Source: Desulfobacterales bacterium (GTDB lineage Bacteria; Desulfobacterota; Desulfobacteria; Desulfobacterales; UBA11574). From it: 32,540 bases of DNA. The notes beneath the pieces are model-generated. The model did no database searches and was not told the origin of the DNA. It saw nothing but the letters and a program-made list of their open reading frames with translations. The stretch spans positions 1-32,540 of the forward strand of contig JAJDND010000151.1 of NCBI GenBank assembly GCA_022340885.1, written 5' to 3'. Shown here in pieces: positions 23,001 through 31,596 of this stretch. Positions within the stretch are counted from its first letter, which is position 1; every line of letters starts with the position of its first letter. The position numbers were made by a program, and so were the translations under genes.

Positions 23001-23810
23001 CTAGCACCCTTCATCACCAATTATCTTAAAGCCGCTTGAAGCCGGCGTTTTCGATGCCGCCGCCGGTTTTTGAACGGCCTTTGTCCGCTGTTTCGGTTTC
23101 ATTTCAGGAACGGCGGATTTGGAGATGGTCCGATCCGGGTTGATAACCGATAGTGTCAGCCCCAGGAGAATAAGCAGCGCAACCGCGCTCCGCTTGATTT
23201 TCGGTGAAGGTCTCGGCAGGGTATCCTTATCGCCGAATTTCTGTTCGACGTTCTCCGCCAGCCAGAAGGCACCGACGGCTATCAGGCAGACCATAAATGC
23301 GATGATGCCTGAATTAATACCGAACACGTCGGGGAGTCGAATCGCCCCCTTGGAACCCGAGACATAGAATTTTTCAATCAGCGGGAAGATTTCCGCAAAA
23401 AATACAGAGCCGATCATCATGCCGACAATGAAAACCAATCCATCCAGTTTGCCGGATACCGTCGCCACCACGGACGTTGTGGGGCAATAGCCGCCCATGA
23501 CAAACCCGACACCGAGTACCAAACCACCGACGATTTGCGGCCAGATAAAGGTGGGCAGCAGGTACACGCGAGCCAGATCGATCCAGCCGAAAACCGAGAA
23601 ATAAAGAAGCCCGATAATGCACACCACAATCGCCGTGAACATGACTTTTAAGACGGCAAAATCTCTAAGATAAAAGATCGCCGTTAATTTTCTGGGATTG
23701 CCGAACCCGGCTCTTTCAAGAACGAATCCGAACAAAAAGCCGATTAATACGGCCAACTGAAGGCTATATGCGAAACCGAACCAACCGAATTTATACAAAG
23801 GTCCCATCAT
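23001..23810 (-). CDS. YeeE/YedE family sulfur-compound transporter, larger half
   Basis: 269 residues with about seven to eight membrane helices and a basic, Ala/Lys/Pro-rich tail. The family motif appears as GGYCPTTS with Cys109, equivalent to the substrate-relay cysteines of thiosulfate transporter TsuA (YeeE). ATG 23808-23810 overlaps the stop of the smaller half (ATGA) and has GGAG five bases upstream; an open frame to 23864 is rejected. YeeE/YedE proteins move thiosulfate or related sulfur species across the inner membrane. The actual substrate here is inferred. Confidence 0.88.
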   Translation of the reverse strand: MMGPLYKFGWFGFAYSLQLAVLIGFLFGFVLERAGFGNPRKLTAIFYLRDFAVLKVMFTAIVVCIIGLLYFSVFGWIDLARVYLLPTFIWPQIVGGLVLGVGFVMGGYCPTTSVVATVSGKLDGLVFIVGMMIGSVFFAEIFPLIEKFYVSGSKGAIRLPDVFGINSGIIAFMVCLIAVGAFWLAENVEQKFGDKDTLPRPSPKIKRSAVALLILLGLTLSVINPDRTISKSAVPEMKPKQRTKAVQKPAAASKTPASSGFKIIGDEGC

Positions 23811-24316
23811 AACCACTCCTTTTTGAAAAAATAGGCCATGCCGTAGGCCCCTATAAAAATACACAACATAAAAACCCAGCTTCCAACGGCCAGTTCAGAA
23901 GCGCCGGTGAGGGCCTGCCCGCTGGTGCATCCCCGGGCCAGTCGCGCGGCAAATCCGGATAAAATACCGCCGCCCAAAGCCAGCCATAAGCGGATCGAAA
24001 CGCCGATGGAAGGCCCCCGGGCCACTTCACCCTTTATTCGATTGCTGATAAAGGCTGAAAACAGACCGCCCAACGCAGCGCCCAACGTCAAAAAGACCAG
24101 CCAGCTCATCAGGGGTGATTTTCCCCCTCGAAGATAATTCGCGTAATACCCATTGGCCTTTGCATGTTCCGGTGCCACGAGATTCACGCCGGCGGTGGCA
24201 ATCCGGGCAAATGAAGACGAAGAACCCAATCCCCGTCCCATGGTATAAAAACAAAAGAGCAGGATCAGCCCTAAAACAGTACCGATAACATACGGATTAG
24301 AATAGCGTTCCTTCAT
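23807..24316 (-). CDS. YeeE/YedE family sulfur-compound transporter, smaller half
   Basis: 169 residues with about four membrane helices and the motif LARGCTSGQALTGASELAVGSWVF containing Cys130, the usual YeeE/YedE Cys-Thr-Ser-Gly signature. AAGGAGG precedes the ATG. It is coupled by an ATGA overlap to the larger half and lies 52 bases downstream of the octaheme cytochrome gene. The two halves together would carry the pair of relay cysteines found in a full-length transporter. Confidence 0.88.
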   Translation of the reverse strand: MKERYSNPYVIGTVLGLILLFCFYTMGRGLGSSSSFARIATAGVNLVAPEHAKANGYYANYLRGGKSPLMSWLVFLTLGAALGGLFSAFISNRIKGEVARGPSIGVSIRLWLALGGGILSGFAARLARGCTSGQALTGASELAVGSWVFMLCIFIGAYGMAYFFKKEWL

Positions 24317-24368
24317 GCATCCTCCTTGTTTTACCTAATTTTATTTGAAATAAATTCGTAGACTCTAA

Positions 24369-25901
24369 TTAGGGTTGAACTTTTTCAGGATATACCTTTT
24401 TTCTTAACTCAAGCCAATCGTGAATTTGAAAAATCGTTCCGGATAGATCATAGCGCCCCTGAGCAAACACCCCGTAATCCCCACCGCATCCCATGGCGGT
24501 GGCAAAACGGATATGATTGCCGTATATCAACCAGGTCTTGCTCCATTTTCTTTCAATGGCTTCGTCAAAGGGGTTACCTTCCGGCCCTTTGGCGTTGGAC
24601 TTGAAATGCGCCAGATCGAGTTGCCATATTCGGGTCATGATTTCTGTGGCATGCAATGTCTTCGCATTGGTTTCCCGAATGCTGTTTTCAAATCGGCGCC
24701 AGTGTCCATTGACCCAGGACGTGCCGTGGCAGCCCAAGCATACGGATTGCATGGTGTGGCGTCGCTTCATCATTTCCTTTTTCGTAATGAGATATTTTGA
24801 GGCAAAACTGCCGTCCAATGCCGTGGGTAAAGTCAGCCCGTTCTTGTTCCGGATCGTTGTGGTATCCGGTTCTTTTGGATGGGGATGGGCATAAATCAGG
24901 CCGAAAATCCGCCACGGTATCCGGCCGTTCATCTGGTGGGTGCGCTTGGCGACGACATCGCCGTCGGTATTGATCAACAGACTCACATGACAGACAGCAC
25001 AGGTCGGTGCGGTAAAGTCTTTGCCGATGGTCCAGGGAACGGCATCAAAATTCCACGATGCGCCCAGGCTGGAAAATATATTCCCGTGTTTGCTGGCCGA
25101 ATAGACTTTAAATGCCGGCACATCCGGACCGATATGGCATTCCTTGCATGTATTGGGTTTCCGGGCCATCTTTATGGAAAATGAATGCCGCGTATGGCAC
25201 GCGGCACACGACCCCCGTGTGTTGTCAGGATTGATTCGTCCGACACCCTGATTAGGCCATCCGTCGAAAATGGGAAACTTCAATTCACCCGCCAGTTCGG
25301 TGTTTCGGGTTTCATATCCTTTAATCGATATTTTGGTGCCGTGACAGTAGTAACAGGCATCGGCCTTGGTCGCATCGTCGGCCGGTTGAATCACCATGGG
25401 TTGCATATTTTTTCCGGACAATTTTACAGTTCCGAGGATGCTTTTCTGCAGTCGCTGATAAAGCGGATTGCCGGCCAGGTTGTTGACGGCATGGGACATA
25501 ATGTTTTTCGAGAATTGTTCCGCTTCCACGCTATGGCACGTCGCGCAATCCTGTGGGCTGACCACCACATGGACCTCGTATCCGTTGTGTTGAAAGGTGT
25601 CCGGATGGGCTTCGGGTCTTTGGGTATGGCACTCCGCGCATCCCACGACTTTATCGGACAAATCTTTTGGGATTTCCTTGCTCGACACTCTTCTTGCCAG
25701 GCCCTTTACGGCCAGTGCCGCCCGGGGCGTCATCCGGGCATGCCGGCTGTTCCGCCAGCCCTCGACGATCCCCGGATGAAGGGTCGAGTGGCATCCCAGA
25801 CATTCGGCCGTGGCGTCGCTCACCGGCACTTCCGCCGCCGATGAAATATTCGGAATCCCGATAAAAAGGCAGACAACAAACAGACAGGCGATTCTTTTCA
25901 T
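24369..25901 (-). CDS. Octaheme c-type cytochrome, hydroxylamine-oxidoreductase family
   Basis: 510 residues with a signal peptide (MKRIACLFVVCLFIGIP, cleavage probably after SSA) and eight CxxCH heme sites at Cys34, 88, 119, 183, 232, 252, 301 and 388. Motifs such as CLGCHSTLHPGIVEGWRNSRHA and the spread of the sites match the octaheme HAO family, periplasmic enzymes handling hydroxylamine, nitrite or related N compounds. In anaerobes the reductive type is usual. Whether the cross-linking Tyr of oxidative HAO is present cannot be judged without alignment; Tyr476 in GGDYGVF and Tyr484 are candidates. The start at 25901 has AAGGAG; the frame runs on to 25967 without a site. It heads an operon with two YeeE/YedE genes. 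Confidence 0.88.
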   Translation of the reverse strand: MKRIACLFVVCLFIGIPNISSAAEVPVSDATAECLGCHSTLHPGIVEGWRNSRHARMTPRAALAVKGLARRVSSKEIPKDLSDKVVGCAECHTQRPEAHPDTFQHNGYEVHVVVSPQDCATCHSVEAEQFSKNIMSHAVNNLAGNPLYQRLQKSILGTVKLSGKNMQPMVIQPADDATKADACYYCHGTKISIKGYETRNTELAGELKFPIFDGWPNQGVGRINPDNTRGSCAACHTRHSFSIKMARKPNTCKECHIGPDVPAFKVYSASKHGNIFSSLGASWNFDAVPWTIGKDFTAPTCAVCHVSLLINTDGDVVAKRTHQMNGRIPWRIFGLIYAHPHPKEPDTTTIRNKNGLTLPTALDGSFASKYLITKKEMMKRRHTMQSVCLGCHGTSWVNGHWRRFENSIRETNAKTLHATEIMTRIWQLDLAHFKSNAKGPEGNPFDEAIERKWSKTWLIYGNHIRFATAMGCGGDYGVFAQGRYDLSGTIFQIHDWLELRKKVYPEKVQP

Positions 25902-26096
25902 TTGCCGCTCCTTGGTATTTTGGTCCAACGACCTGACATTGAGGCGCTGAAACGGTTTTTCTGTCACTCCTCATGTATTCGTAAAAGAAATGGAAAATCT
26001 TCTTTAGAAAGCATTATCCAGGGCATGCTTCAACAAAAAAATGCTTCGACGCCGCCCGGAATGTAAAAGAAAATATCGAATAATCAAAAAGAAGGC

Positions 26097-27632
26097 TTAT
26101 CCTTGCGGCAAAGCACAGGAGCCGTGAAGTCTCGGCGTAAAGCGCTCCGGGCCGGCTACAATGGGTTTTCCAATGGCCTTTGCCATCCCTTTGAGCATCC
26201 CAAAAAATATCATTTCATGAAACGGATACAGACTGTACCAGTAAAGTATGCCCCAGAGCCCCTTGGGCAAAAATCGCGACAGCATTTGAAAATCCGTGTA
26301 CTGATCGCCAATTGGATGAATTTTAAATTCAAGCACGGCTTCGCCGGGAACCTTCATTTCAGCCAGTAATAGCAACCGCTCCTTGGGCGCTATATCCAGC
26401 ACGCGCCAGAAATCCAGAAAATCTCCGACGCGCAGTTCGGTGGGATGTCGCCGTCCACGGCGCAACCCCACACCACCGAGCCATCGATCCATCAAACCGC
26501 GCAGCCACCACAATCCGTCGGCATAATACCAGCCGATTTTACCGCCAAGCCTGCTGACAGGCTGCCAGACCTCATCCGGCACCGCTCTTATTCGCACCCG
26601 ATACCCGCATTGCATAATACTTCCGCCGGCCCAATCCGCGTCGCCGCAATGGGCCCATTCGGGCGTTACGACAGGTCCGGCGTCGGCCCAGCAGGTGTCC
26701 ACCTGCTTTTGTATCATTTTATCGAGAGCTGTTCGAATCGCCTCGCGGGGACTGAGCAGTTCCTGAGGAATGATCCTTTGAATACGCTTGTCCGAACATA
26801 CGGCATTGCTTGTCAATCCTTCGGTAAGCGGCAGCGCAATCCAATGGGGCACCGGGCTGATGAGATGTATCCAGTAAGCACTGAGGGTGGGGGTCAACAC
26901 CGGAACCGGTATAATCCATCGTTTGGGCAGTTTTGCTTCCTGCGTATAAATATCCATCAGATCCCGGTAGGTCACGATGTCCGGCCCGCCGATATCATAG
27001 GTTTGACCGATGGTTTCATCGTGTTCGAGGCAGCCGACAAGATAGCGGACAACGTTTCGAATGGCGATCGGCTGGTTCAAGGATTTTACCCAGCGCGGGG
27101 TGATCATAACCGGAAGCCGTTCCACCAGGTACCGCAGGATTTCAAAGGATGCACTTCCTGATCCTAAAATCATGGGCGCTCGCAAATCGGTCACCGGCAC
27201 TTTGCCGGATTGAAGAATTTGCGACACCTCGGTCCGTGAATGAAGATGCTTGCTTAAGGGAACGTCCTTCTCTTGCGACAATCCACCGAGATAAATCATC
27301 CGTTCGATACCGGCGAATTCCGCCGCTGATATCATATTTTGAGCGGCTCTGCGGTCGGCTTCGACAAATTTGTGTTTCTGAGCGATCATGGAATGAACCA
27401 GATAATAGGCCGCCCCACAGCCCGAAAGCGCCTTTTTCAGAGATTCCGAATCAAGGACGTCGCCTTTTACCAGTTTCACATTCGGATGATGTCCCCAGGG
27501 ACGACAAGTCAATTTTTCAATGGATCTGCCCATGGCGCACACCCGATACCCCGCGCCCAGCAAGGCCGGAATCAACCGCCCGCCCACATAACCGGTGGCG
27601 CCGGCAACCAGCACCGGCTTGTCGTTTTTCAT
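26097..27632 (-). CDS. SDR-type NAD(P)-binding protein with C-terminal DUF2867
   Basis: 511 residues. The amino-terminal Rossmann domain has AGATGYVGGRL (about 10-20) and continues in NmrA/atypical-SDR style (VKLVKGDVLDSESLKKAL, YYLVHSM). The carboxy-terminal half, from about 330, is DUF2867, with WWLRGLMDRWLGGVGLRRGRRHP and KVPGEAVLEFKI. The combination is a recognised family of unknown substrate and is cytosolic. AGGTGAGG precedes the ATG. It follows the DUF523-DUF1722 gene by 54 bases on the same strand, so they probably form an operon. Confidence 0.9.
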   Translation of the reverse strand: MKNDKPVLVAGATGYVGGRLIPALLGAGYRVCAMGRSIEKLTCRPWGHHPNVKLVKGDVLDSESLKKALSGCGAAYYLVHSMIAQKHKFVEADRRAAQNMISAAEFAGIERMIYLGGLSQEKDVPLSKHLHSRTEVSQILQSGKVPVTDLRAPMILGSGSASFEILRYLVERLPVMITPRWVKSLNQPIAIRNVVRYLVGCLEHDETIGQTYDIGGPDIVTYRDLMDIYTQEAKLPKRWIIPVPVLTPTLSAYWIHLISPVPHWIALPLTEGLTSNAVCSDKRIQRIIPQELLSPREAIRTALDKMIQKQVDTCWADAGPVVTPEWAHCGDADWAGGSIMQCGYRVRIRAVPDEVWQPVSRLGGKIGWYYADGLWWLRGLMDRWLGGVGLRRGRRHPTELRVGDFLDFWRVLDIAPKERLLLLAEMKVPGEAVLEFKIHPIGDQYTDFQMLSRFLPKGLWGILYWYSLYPFHEMIFFGMLKGMAKAIGKPIVAGPERFTPRLHGSCALPQG

Positions 27633-27686
27633 CGAAACAACCTCACCTTTCGATCATTTGTAACGCGTCCGTATTTTCGTTTTAGA

Positions 27687-28637
27687 TTATGCATGATTGC
27701 GTAGCTTCAGTGAAATCGGATGAGGGTTTAAATAAAACTGTTGCGCCAGATACGGCTGTTTGTATTTTCGCACGTAATGGTTGAGCAGTGTCACCGGCAC
27801 GATCAATGGCACAAATTCCTGCCTGTACTGCTCGATGATTTCAAGCAGTTCCTGTTTCTCGTCCGGGGACAACCGCTTTTTAAAATATCCCATGATGTGT
27901 TGAAGCACGTTGATATTTCTTTTCAGCGTGCTTTTCAGTCTCAAAGCCGCAATCAACAGGGCTTCGTATTGGGCAAACACATCTTCAGCGGAAAGGGTTT
28001 TGCTTTCGGCAACCAGCTTGCCCATCATTTTCAAATAGGTGGGACTGTGCGACATAATGAGCAGCTTGTGCCGGGTATGAAAATCGATCAGACTGCCCAA
28101 ACGTTTCTTTTTGGATGACGTTTCCCGCCAGCGCATCAAGGCAAAAATCTGTTCGATGAAGGTCTCTCTGAGTTTGGCGTCATGCAGCCGGCCGTCTTCT
28201 TCCACCGGAACCAATGGAAAGTGTTCCGTAAATATACGGGCAAATATGCCCTGCCCTTTTTTCTGGGGCATTCCTTTGAAATTTTTTACCGGAACTTTAT
28301 ACAGACCGCTGCTTGGAGAGTTTTTTTTGAACACGAATCCGCACAGGCTTTCTTTTTCCAGTTCTTCGACTTTTTTCCGCGCCCATTCGGTCATCCGGCG
28401 CGTATGGTCCACATTTGTTTTAGACGTGACCAGGTTCGGATGGTCCGGATCTCCCACCAGACGCAGCGTCTCTCTGGGAACACCCATTCCGCATTCCACC
28501 TCCGGACACACCGGGACATATTCCACATATTGACCCAGTATGTCTGTCAGGTATCGATCTCTTGCATGTCCGCCGTTCCAGCGGACCGGCTCACCCAACA
28601 GGCATGCGCTGATACCGATTTTTATTTTGCCCTCCAT
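27687..28637 (-). CDS. DUF523-DUF1722 fusion protein (TudS/YbgA-like)
   Basis: 316 residues. Residues 5-155 are DUF523, with ISACLLG, VPVCPEVECGMG and SLCGFVFKKNSPSSGL supplying conserved cysteines. Residues about 185-305 are DUF1722 (YbgA), with LIDFHTRHKLLIMSHSP and LLNHYVRKY. A DUF523 enzyme, TudS, is a 4Fe-4S thiouracil desulfurase, so a desulfurase or RNA/thio-base role is plausible. The role of the fused form is not established. AGGTGAAC precedes the ATG. First gene of a leftward pair with the SDR-DUF2867 gene. Confidence 0.88.
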   Translation of the reverse strand: MEGKIKIGISACLLGEPVRWNGGHARDRYLTDILGQYVEYVPVCPEVECGMGVPRETLRLVGDPDHPNLVTSKTNVDHTRRMTEWARKKVEELEKESLCGFVFKKNSPSSGLYKVPVKNFKGMPQKKGQGIFARIFTEHFPLVPVEEDGRLHDAKLRETFIEQIFALMRWRETSSKKKRLGSLIDFHTRHKLLIMSHSPTYLKMMGKLVAESKTLSAEDVFAQYEALLIAALRLKSTLKRNINVLQHIMGYFKKRLSPDEKQELLEIIEQYRQEFVPLIVPVTLLNHYVRKYKQPYLAQQFYLNPHPISLKLRNHA

Positions 28638-28882
28638 CGTTCACCTCGTGTTGAGTGTTTTCATCATCATCATCCTTTTAGAACAGGATAATCTGTTTGC
28701 CGATGAATTGTCAATTCGGCAAATTTTCACGATCCGGCGGATATCGATGCAGATTGATGAAATGTTTCAGCCTGAACTTTATTTTGCTTCAACTTCCGGA
28801 TTAATGATTTTGGACGGCAACAGGCACATTTATGTAGGGAATCGGGAATGTGCTGCCCGTAGCGGTGAAAAGACTTAAAAAG

Positions 28883-29524
28883 TTAATGATTTTTTTCGAA
28901 TAAGGTTCGAGTGGCCACCAAGATGTAAATCTCCGGTTCGTCGATGAACGTATCTATTTCAAACCCAAAGGGTTTGAGCAAAGCACCGGCCTCTGTCTTT
29001 TCGGGAAAGTCGTCAAGGGGAAAAGAAACGACCTCTTTTAATGAACGAATGAATGATTTTCCCATGGGATGACTGATGACGATACGCCTTTTGGCTTTCA
29101 TCATTCGGCTGAGATTGGAGAAAGCGCCTGCCTTGTCGACGATGTTGGGATAACAAGCATTAATGAAAGCCGCATCGATACTGCCTTCGGGCAAGCTGAT
29201 ATCGCGGACATCCGCCATAATGGCTTTCACATCAGGGTAGTTTGTTCTCAATTGTTTCAGCATCTCTTCTGAAAGGTCACAGGCATGAATGCAGCCGGGC
29301 CGGTATTTCTTTATAATGGGAATCAAAATCCCCGTGCCGGATCCCACATCGAGAACCGTGTCCCCTCTGGTGATCCTGCCATGCGCGACGATTTTCTCGA
29401 GACGTTTGGGTACGTCCTCAGGCAAGGGCGGCTCAAAGAGCTTGTATATTTTATCGAATGAGTTTTGCTGGAGCCTGTTAATCCGCTGAACTTCTTCTTC
29501 GCTGACAGTTTTAAACGGTGTCAT
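28883..29524 (-). CDS. Class I SAM-dependent methyltransferase
   Basis: 213 residues. Motif I is LDVGSGTGILIPII (about 58-71), with the acidic end of strand two in IHACDLSEEML and motif II around IMADVRDISLPEGSIDAAFIN. It looks like a UbiE/methyltransferase_11 type small-molecule enzyme; the substrate is unknown. The ATG at 29522-29524 has only a weak AAAGGC site. It is 245 bases from the DUF523-DUF1722 gene and stands alone. It belongs to no recognisable pathway in the window. Confidence 0.85.
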   Translation of the reverse strand: MTPFKTVSEEEVQRINRLQQNSFDKIYKLFEPPLPEDVPKRLEKIVAHGRITRGDTVLDVGSGTGILIPIIKKYRPGCIHACDLSEEMLKQLRTNYPDVKAIMADVRDISLPEGSIDAAFINACYPNIVDKAGAFSNLSRMMKAKRRIVISHPMGKSFIRSLKEVVSFPLDDFPEKTEAGALLKPFGFEIDTFIDEPEIYILVATRTLFEKNH

Positions 29525-29564
29525 GGGCAGCCTTTAAGGTAATGTTTTGATGAAAATGCAACCA

Positions 29565-29708
29565 TGAGACCTTTGCAAAACGCCCCTTTTTGCCCAATTT
29601 CTGCGTCACACTCAAATTGTAATCCTCAAAATACTCAATGTATTCATGCGGTTAAAATTTACACGTTCCTTGAACTTGAACAAAAATGATCGTTTTGCAA
29701 AGGTCTCA
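29565..29708. mobile_element. MITE-like element 1, 144 bp with 18-bp perfect terminal inverted repeats
   Basis: TGAGACCTTTGCAAAACG (29565-29582) is repeated exactly as its reverse complement at 29691-29708. The interior is non-coding and AT-rich. The perfect termini with no transposase fit a miniature inverted-repeat element mobilised in trans. No target-site duplication is obvious at the edges. Confidence 0.7.
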
Positions 29709-29776
29709 ACATACCTATGATTTTACTCCCAAACTGAATTTAAATCAACGTCAGAGGACATAAAATAAACATATTA

Positions 29777-29920
29777 GAAGCCATCTCAAAATAAAGATTT
29801 TGGTTCAAAATCAAGGCGGACTGATACGGCCAACCGCAGGAATATCGGGAGTATTTCGAGGATTTGACGTCTCAGCTCAACACATATATTGAGCCCGAGA
29901 GGGGGTTTTGAAACCACTTC
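29777..29920. mobile_element. Second MITE-like element, 144 bp with imperfect termini
   Basis: GAAGCCATCTCAAAA (29777-29791) faces TTTTGAAACCACTTC (29906-29920); the outer four and inner six bases pair, with mismatches between. Inside are small hairpins, GATTTTG/CAAAATC and GCTCAA/TTGAGC. It has no open frame. The arrangement suggests an older MITE or a structured repeat. Confidence 0.45.
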
Positions 29921-30082
29921 TATTTTTTTCTTAAATACGATCTCATTGATGCTGAACTTTTGACAAGCCGGACGTTATTACATATTATCATAATGAAGCC
30001 GGAAAATTTGCTGCCACGATCATCGTAAAATCATTAATCGCCCGATGGCAGTCAATTCAATCCCAGGAAAGGAGCTCAAACC

Positions 30083-31594
30083 ATGGCCGGATACGTGGGC
30101 GCACTCGATCAGGGCACGACCAGCAACCGCTTTATCATTTTCGATCACGACGGCAGGATCGTCGGTGTCGATCAAAAAGAACATGAACAGATTTTCCCGC
30201 AGCCGGGTTGGGTGGAGCATGATTCCCTTGAAATCTGGCGGAACACCCAGGATGTCATCCGCGGTGGGCTGGCAAAGGCGAATCTTATGGGATCGGACCT
30301 GGCCGCCATCGGTATCACCAATCAACGGGAAACCACTGTGGTTTGGGATAAAAATACCGGCAAACCGTTTACAAACGCCATTGTCTGGCAATGCACCCGA
30401 ACCGATCAAATATGTAAAGCATTAAGCCGGGAACAGGGGCAAAACCGGTTTCGAGATAAAACCGGCCTACCCATTACCACCTATTTTTCCGGTCCGAAAA
30501 TCAAATGGATTCTGGACAACAATGACCGGTCCCGCACTGCGGCCGATAAAGGTGAGGCCCTGTTCGGGACCATGGAAACCTGGATCATCTGGTGGCTTAC
30601 CGGCGGACCCGGAAAAGGGTCCCATGTCACCGATGTAACCAATGCCAGCCGCACCATGTTGATGGATTTGCATACCCTGGATTGGGATGAAGAAATTCTT
30701 CAAATATTGGGGATACCCCGTCAAATTCTGCCCCGCATCGTTCCATCCAGTGACAGCAAAACCTGGGGAACGACGCTGAAAGACGGTCCGTTGGGCGCCC
30801 GCATACCGCTTTGCGGCGCTCTCGGTGACCAGCAGGCCGCACTGGTGGGCCAGACCTGCTTTGACCCTGGCGACGCTAAAAATACTTACGGTACCGGTTG
30901 CTTTTTGCTGCTCAATACCGGTCATTTCCCGGTACTTTCCCGCCGGGGTTTACTGACCACTTTAAGCTATCGAATTGATGATCAACCGCCGGTTTATTGT
31001 CTGGAGGGATCCATCGCCATCAGCGGCGCACTGGTTCAATGGCTCAGGGACAACCTGGGTTTGATCACCCGTGCGTCGGAAATCGAAAATCTGGCCAACA
31101 CCGTCGAAGACAACGGCGGTGCCTATTTCGTCCCGGCCTTCTCCGGTCTTTTTGCCCCGTACTGGCGTTCCGATGCGCGCGGTGTGATCGTCGGCCTGAC
31201 CCGCTATGTCAATAAGGGGCACATCGCCCGGGCGGTCCTGGAAGCCACCGCCTATCAGACGCGGGATATTGTGGAAACCATGAACACGGATTCCGGGGTC
31301 GAATTGACCAGCCTCAAGGTCGACGGCGGCATGGTCGGCAATGAACTGCTGATGCAATTTCAATCCGATATCCTGGGAATGCCGGTGATACGCCCCAAAG
31401 TTTCGGAAACCACCGCTTTGGGTGCCGCCTATGCCGCCGGTCTGGCCATTGGCTTCTGGTCCGGGCGAAAAGAGCTGCGGCAGAACTGGGTTAAAGACAA
31501 GACCTGGCATCCCGCCATGGACCCTGCACTCAGGGAATCATACTTCCGGCAGTGGAAAAAGGCCGTGGACCGGACCTTTAACTGGGTGGAGTAA
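30083..31594 (+). CDS. glpK: Glycerol kinase
   Basis: 503 residues, the usual length. It phosphorylates glycerol to glycerol-3-phosphate with ATP in the cytosol. FGGY-kinase motifs are present: DQGTTSNR (phosphate 1, about 9-16), [13 protein letters not shown], the catalytic Asp249 in [33 protein letters not shown] and the second FGGY signature [28 protein letters not shown] precedes the ATG. No GlpF or GlpD gene is visible, so the rest of the pathway lies elsewhere. It is followed after two bases by a DUF362 gene, probably cotranscribed. Confidence 0.97.
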   Translation: MAGYVGALDQGTTSNRFIIFDHDGRIVGVDQKEHEQIFPQPGWVEHDSLEIWRNTQDVIRGGLAKANLMGSDLAAIGITNQRETTVVWDKNTGKPFTNAIVWQCTRTDQICKALSREQGQNRFRDKTGLPITTYFSGPKIKWILDNNDRSRTAADKGEALFGTMETWIIWWLTGGPGKGSHVTDVTNASRTMLMDLHTLDWDEEILQILGIPRQILPRIVPSSDSKTWGTTLKDGPLGARIPLCGALGDQQAALVGQTCFDPGDAKNTYGTGCFLLLNTGHFPVLSRRGLLTTLSYRIDDQPPVYCLEGSIAISGALVQWLRDNLGLITRASEIENLANTVEDNGGAYFVPAFSGLFAPYWRSDARGVIVGLTRYVNKGHIARAVLEATAYQTRDIVETMNTDSGVELTSLKVDGGMVGNELLMQFQSDILGMPVIRPKVSETTALGAAYAAGLAIGFWSGRKELRQNWVKDKTWHPAMDPALRESYFRQWKKAVDRTFNWVE

Positions 31595-31596
31595 AA

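Larger units (their letters stand above)
29525..30082. other. Non-coding region with two repeat elements before glpK
   Basis: 558 bases between the leftward methyltransferase and rightward glpK, holding the two MITE-like elements. The stretch after 29921 leads to glpK; no clear promoter or operator for glpK was identified. Confidence 0.5.
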
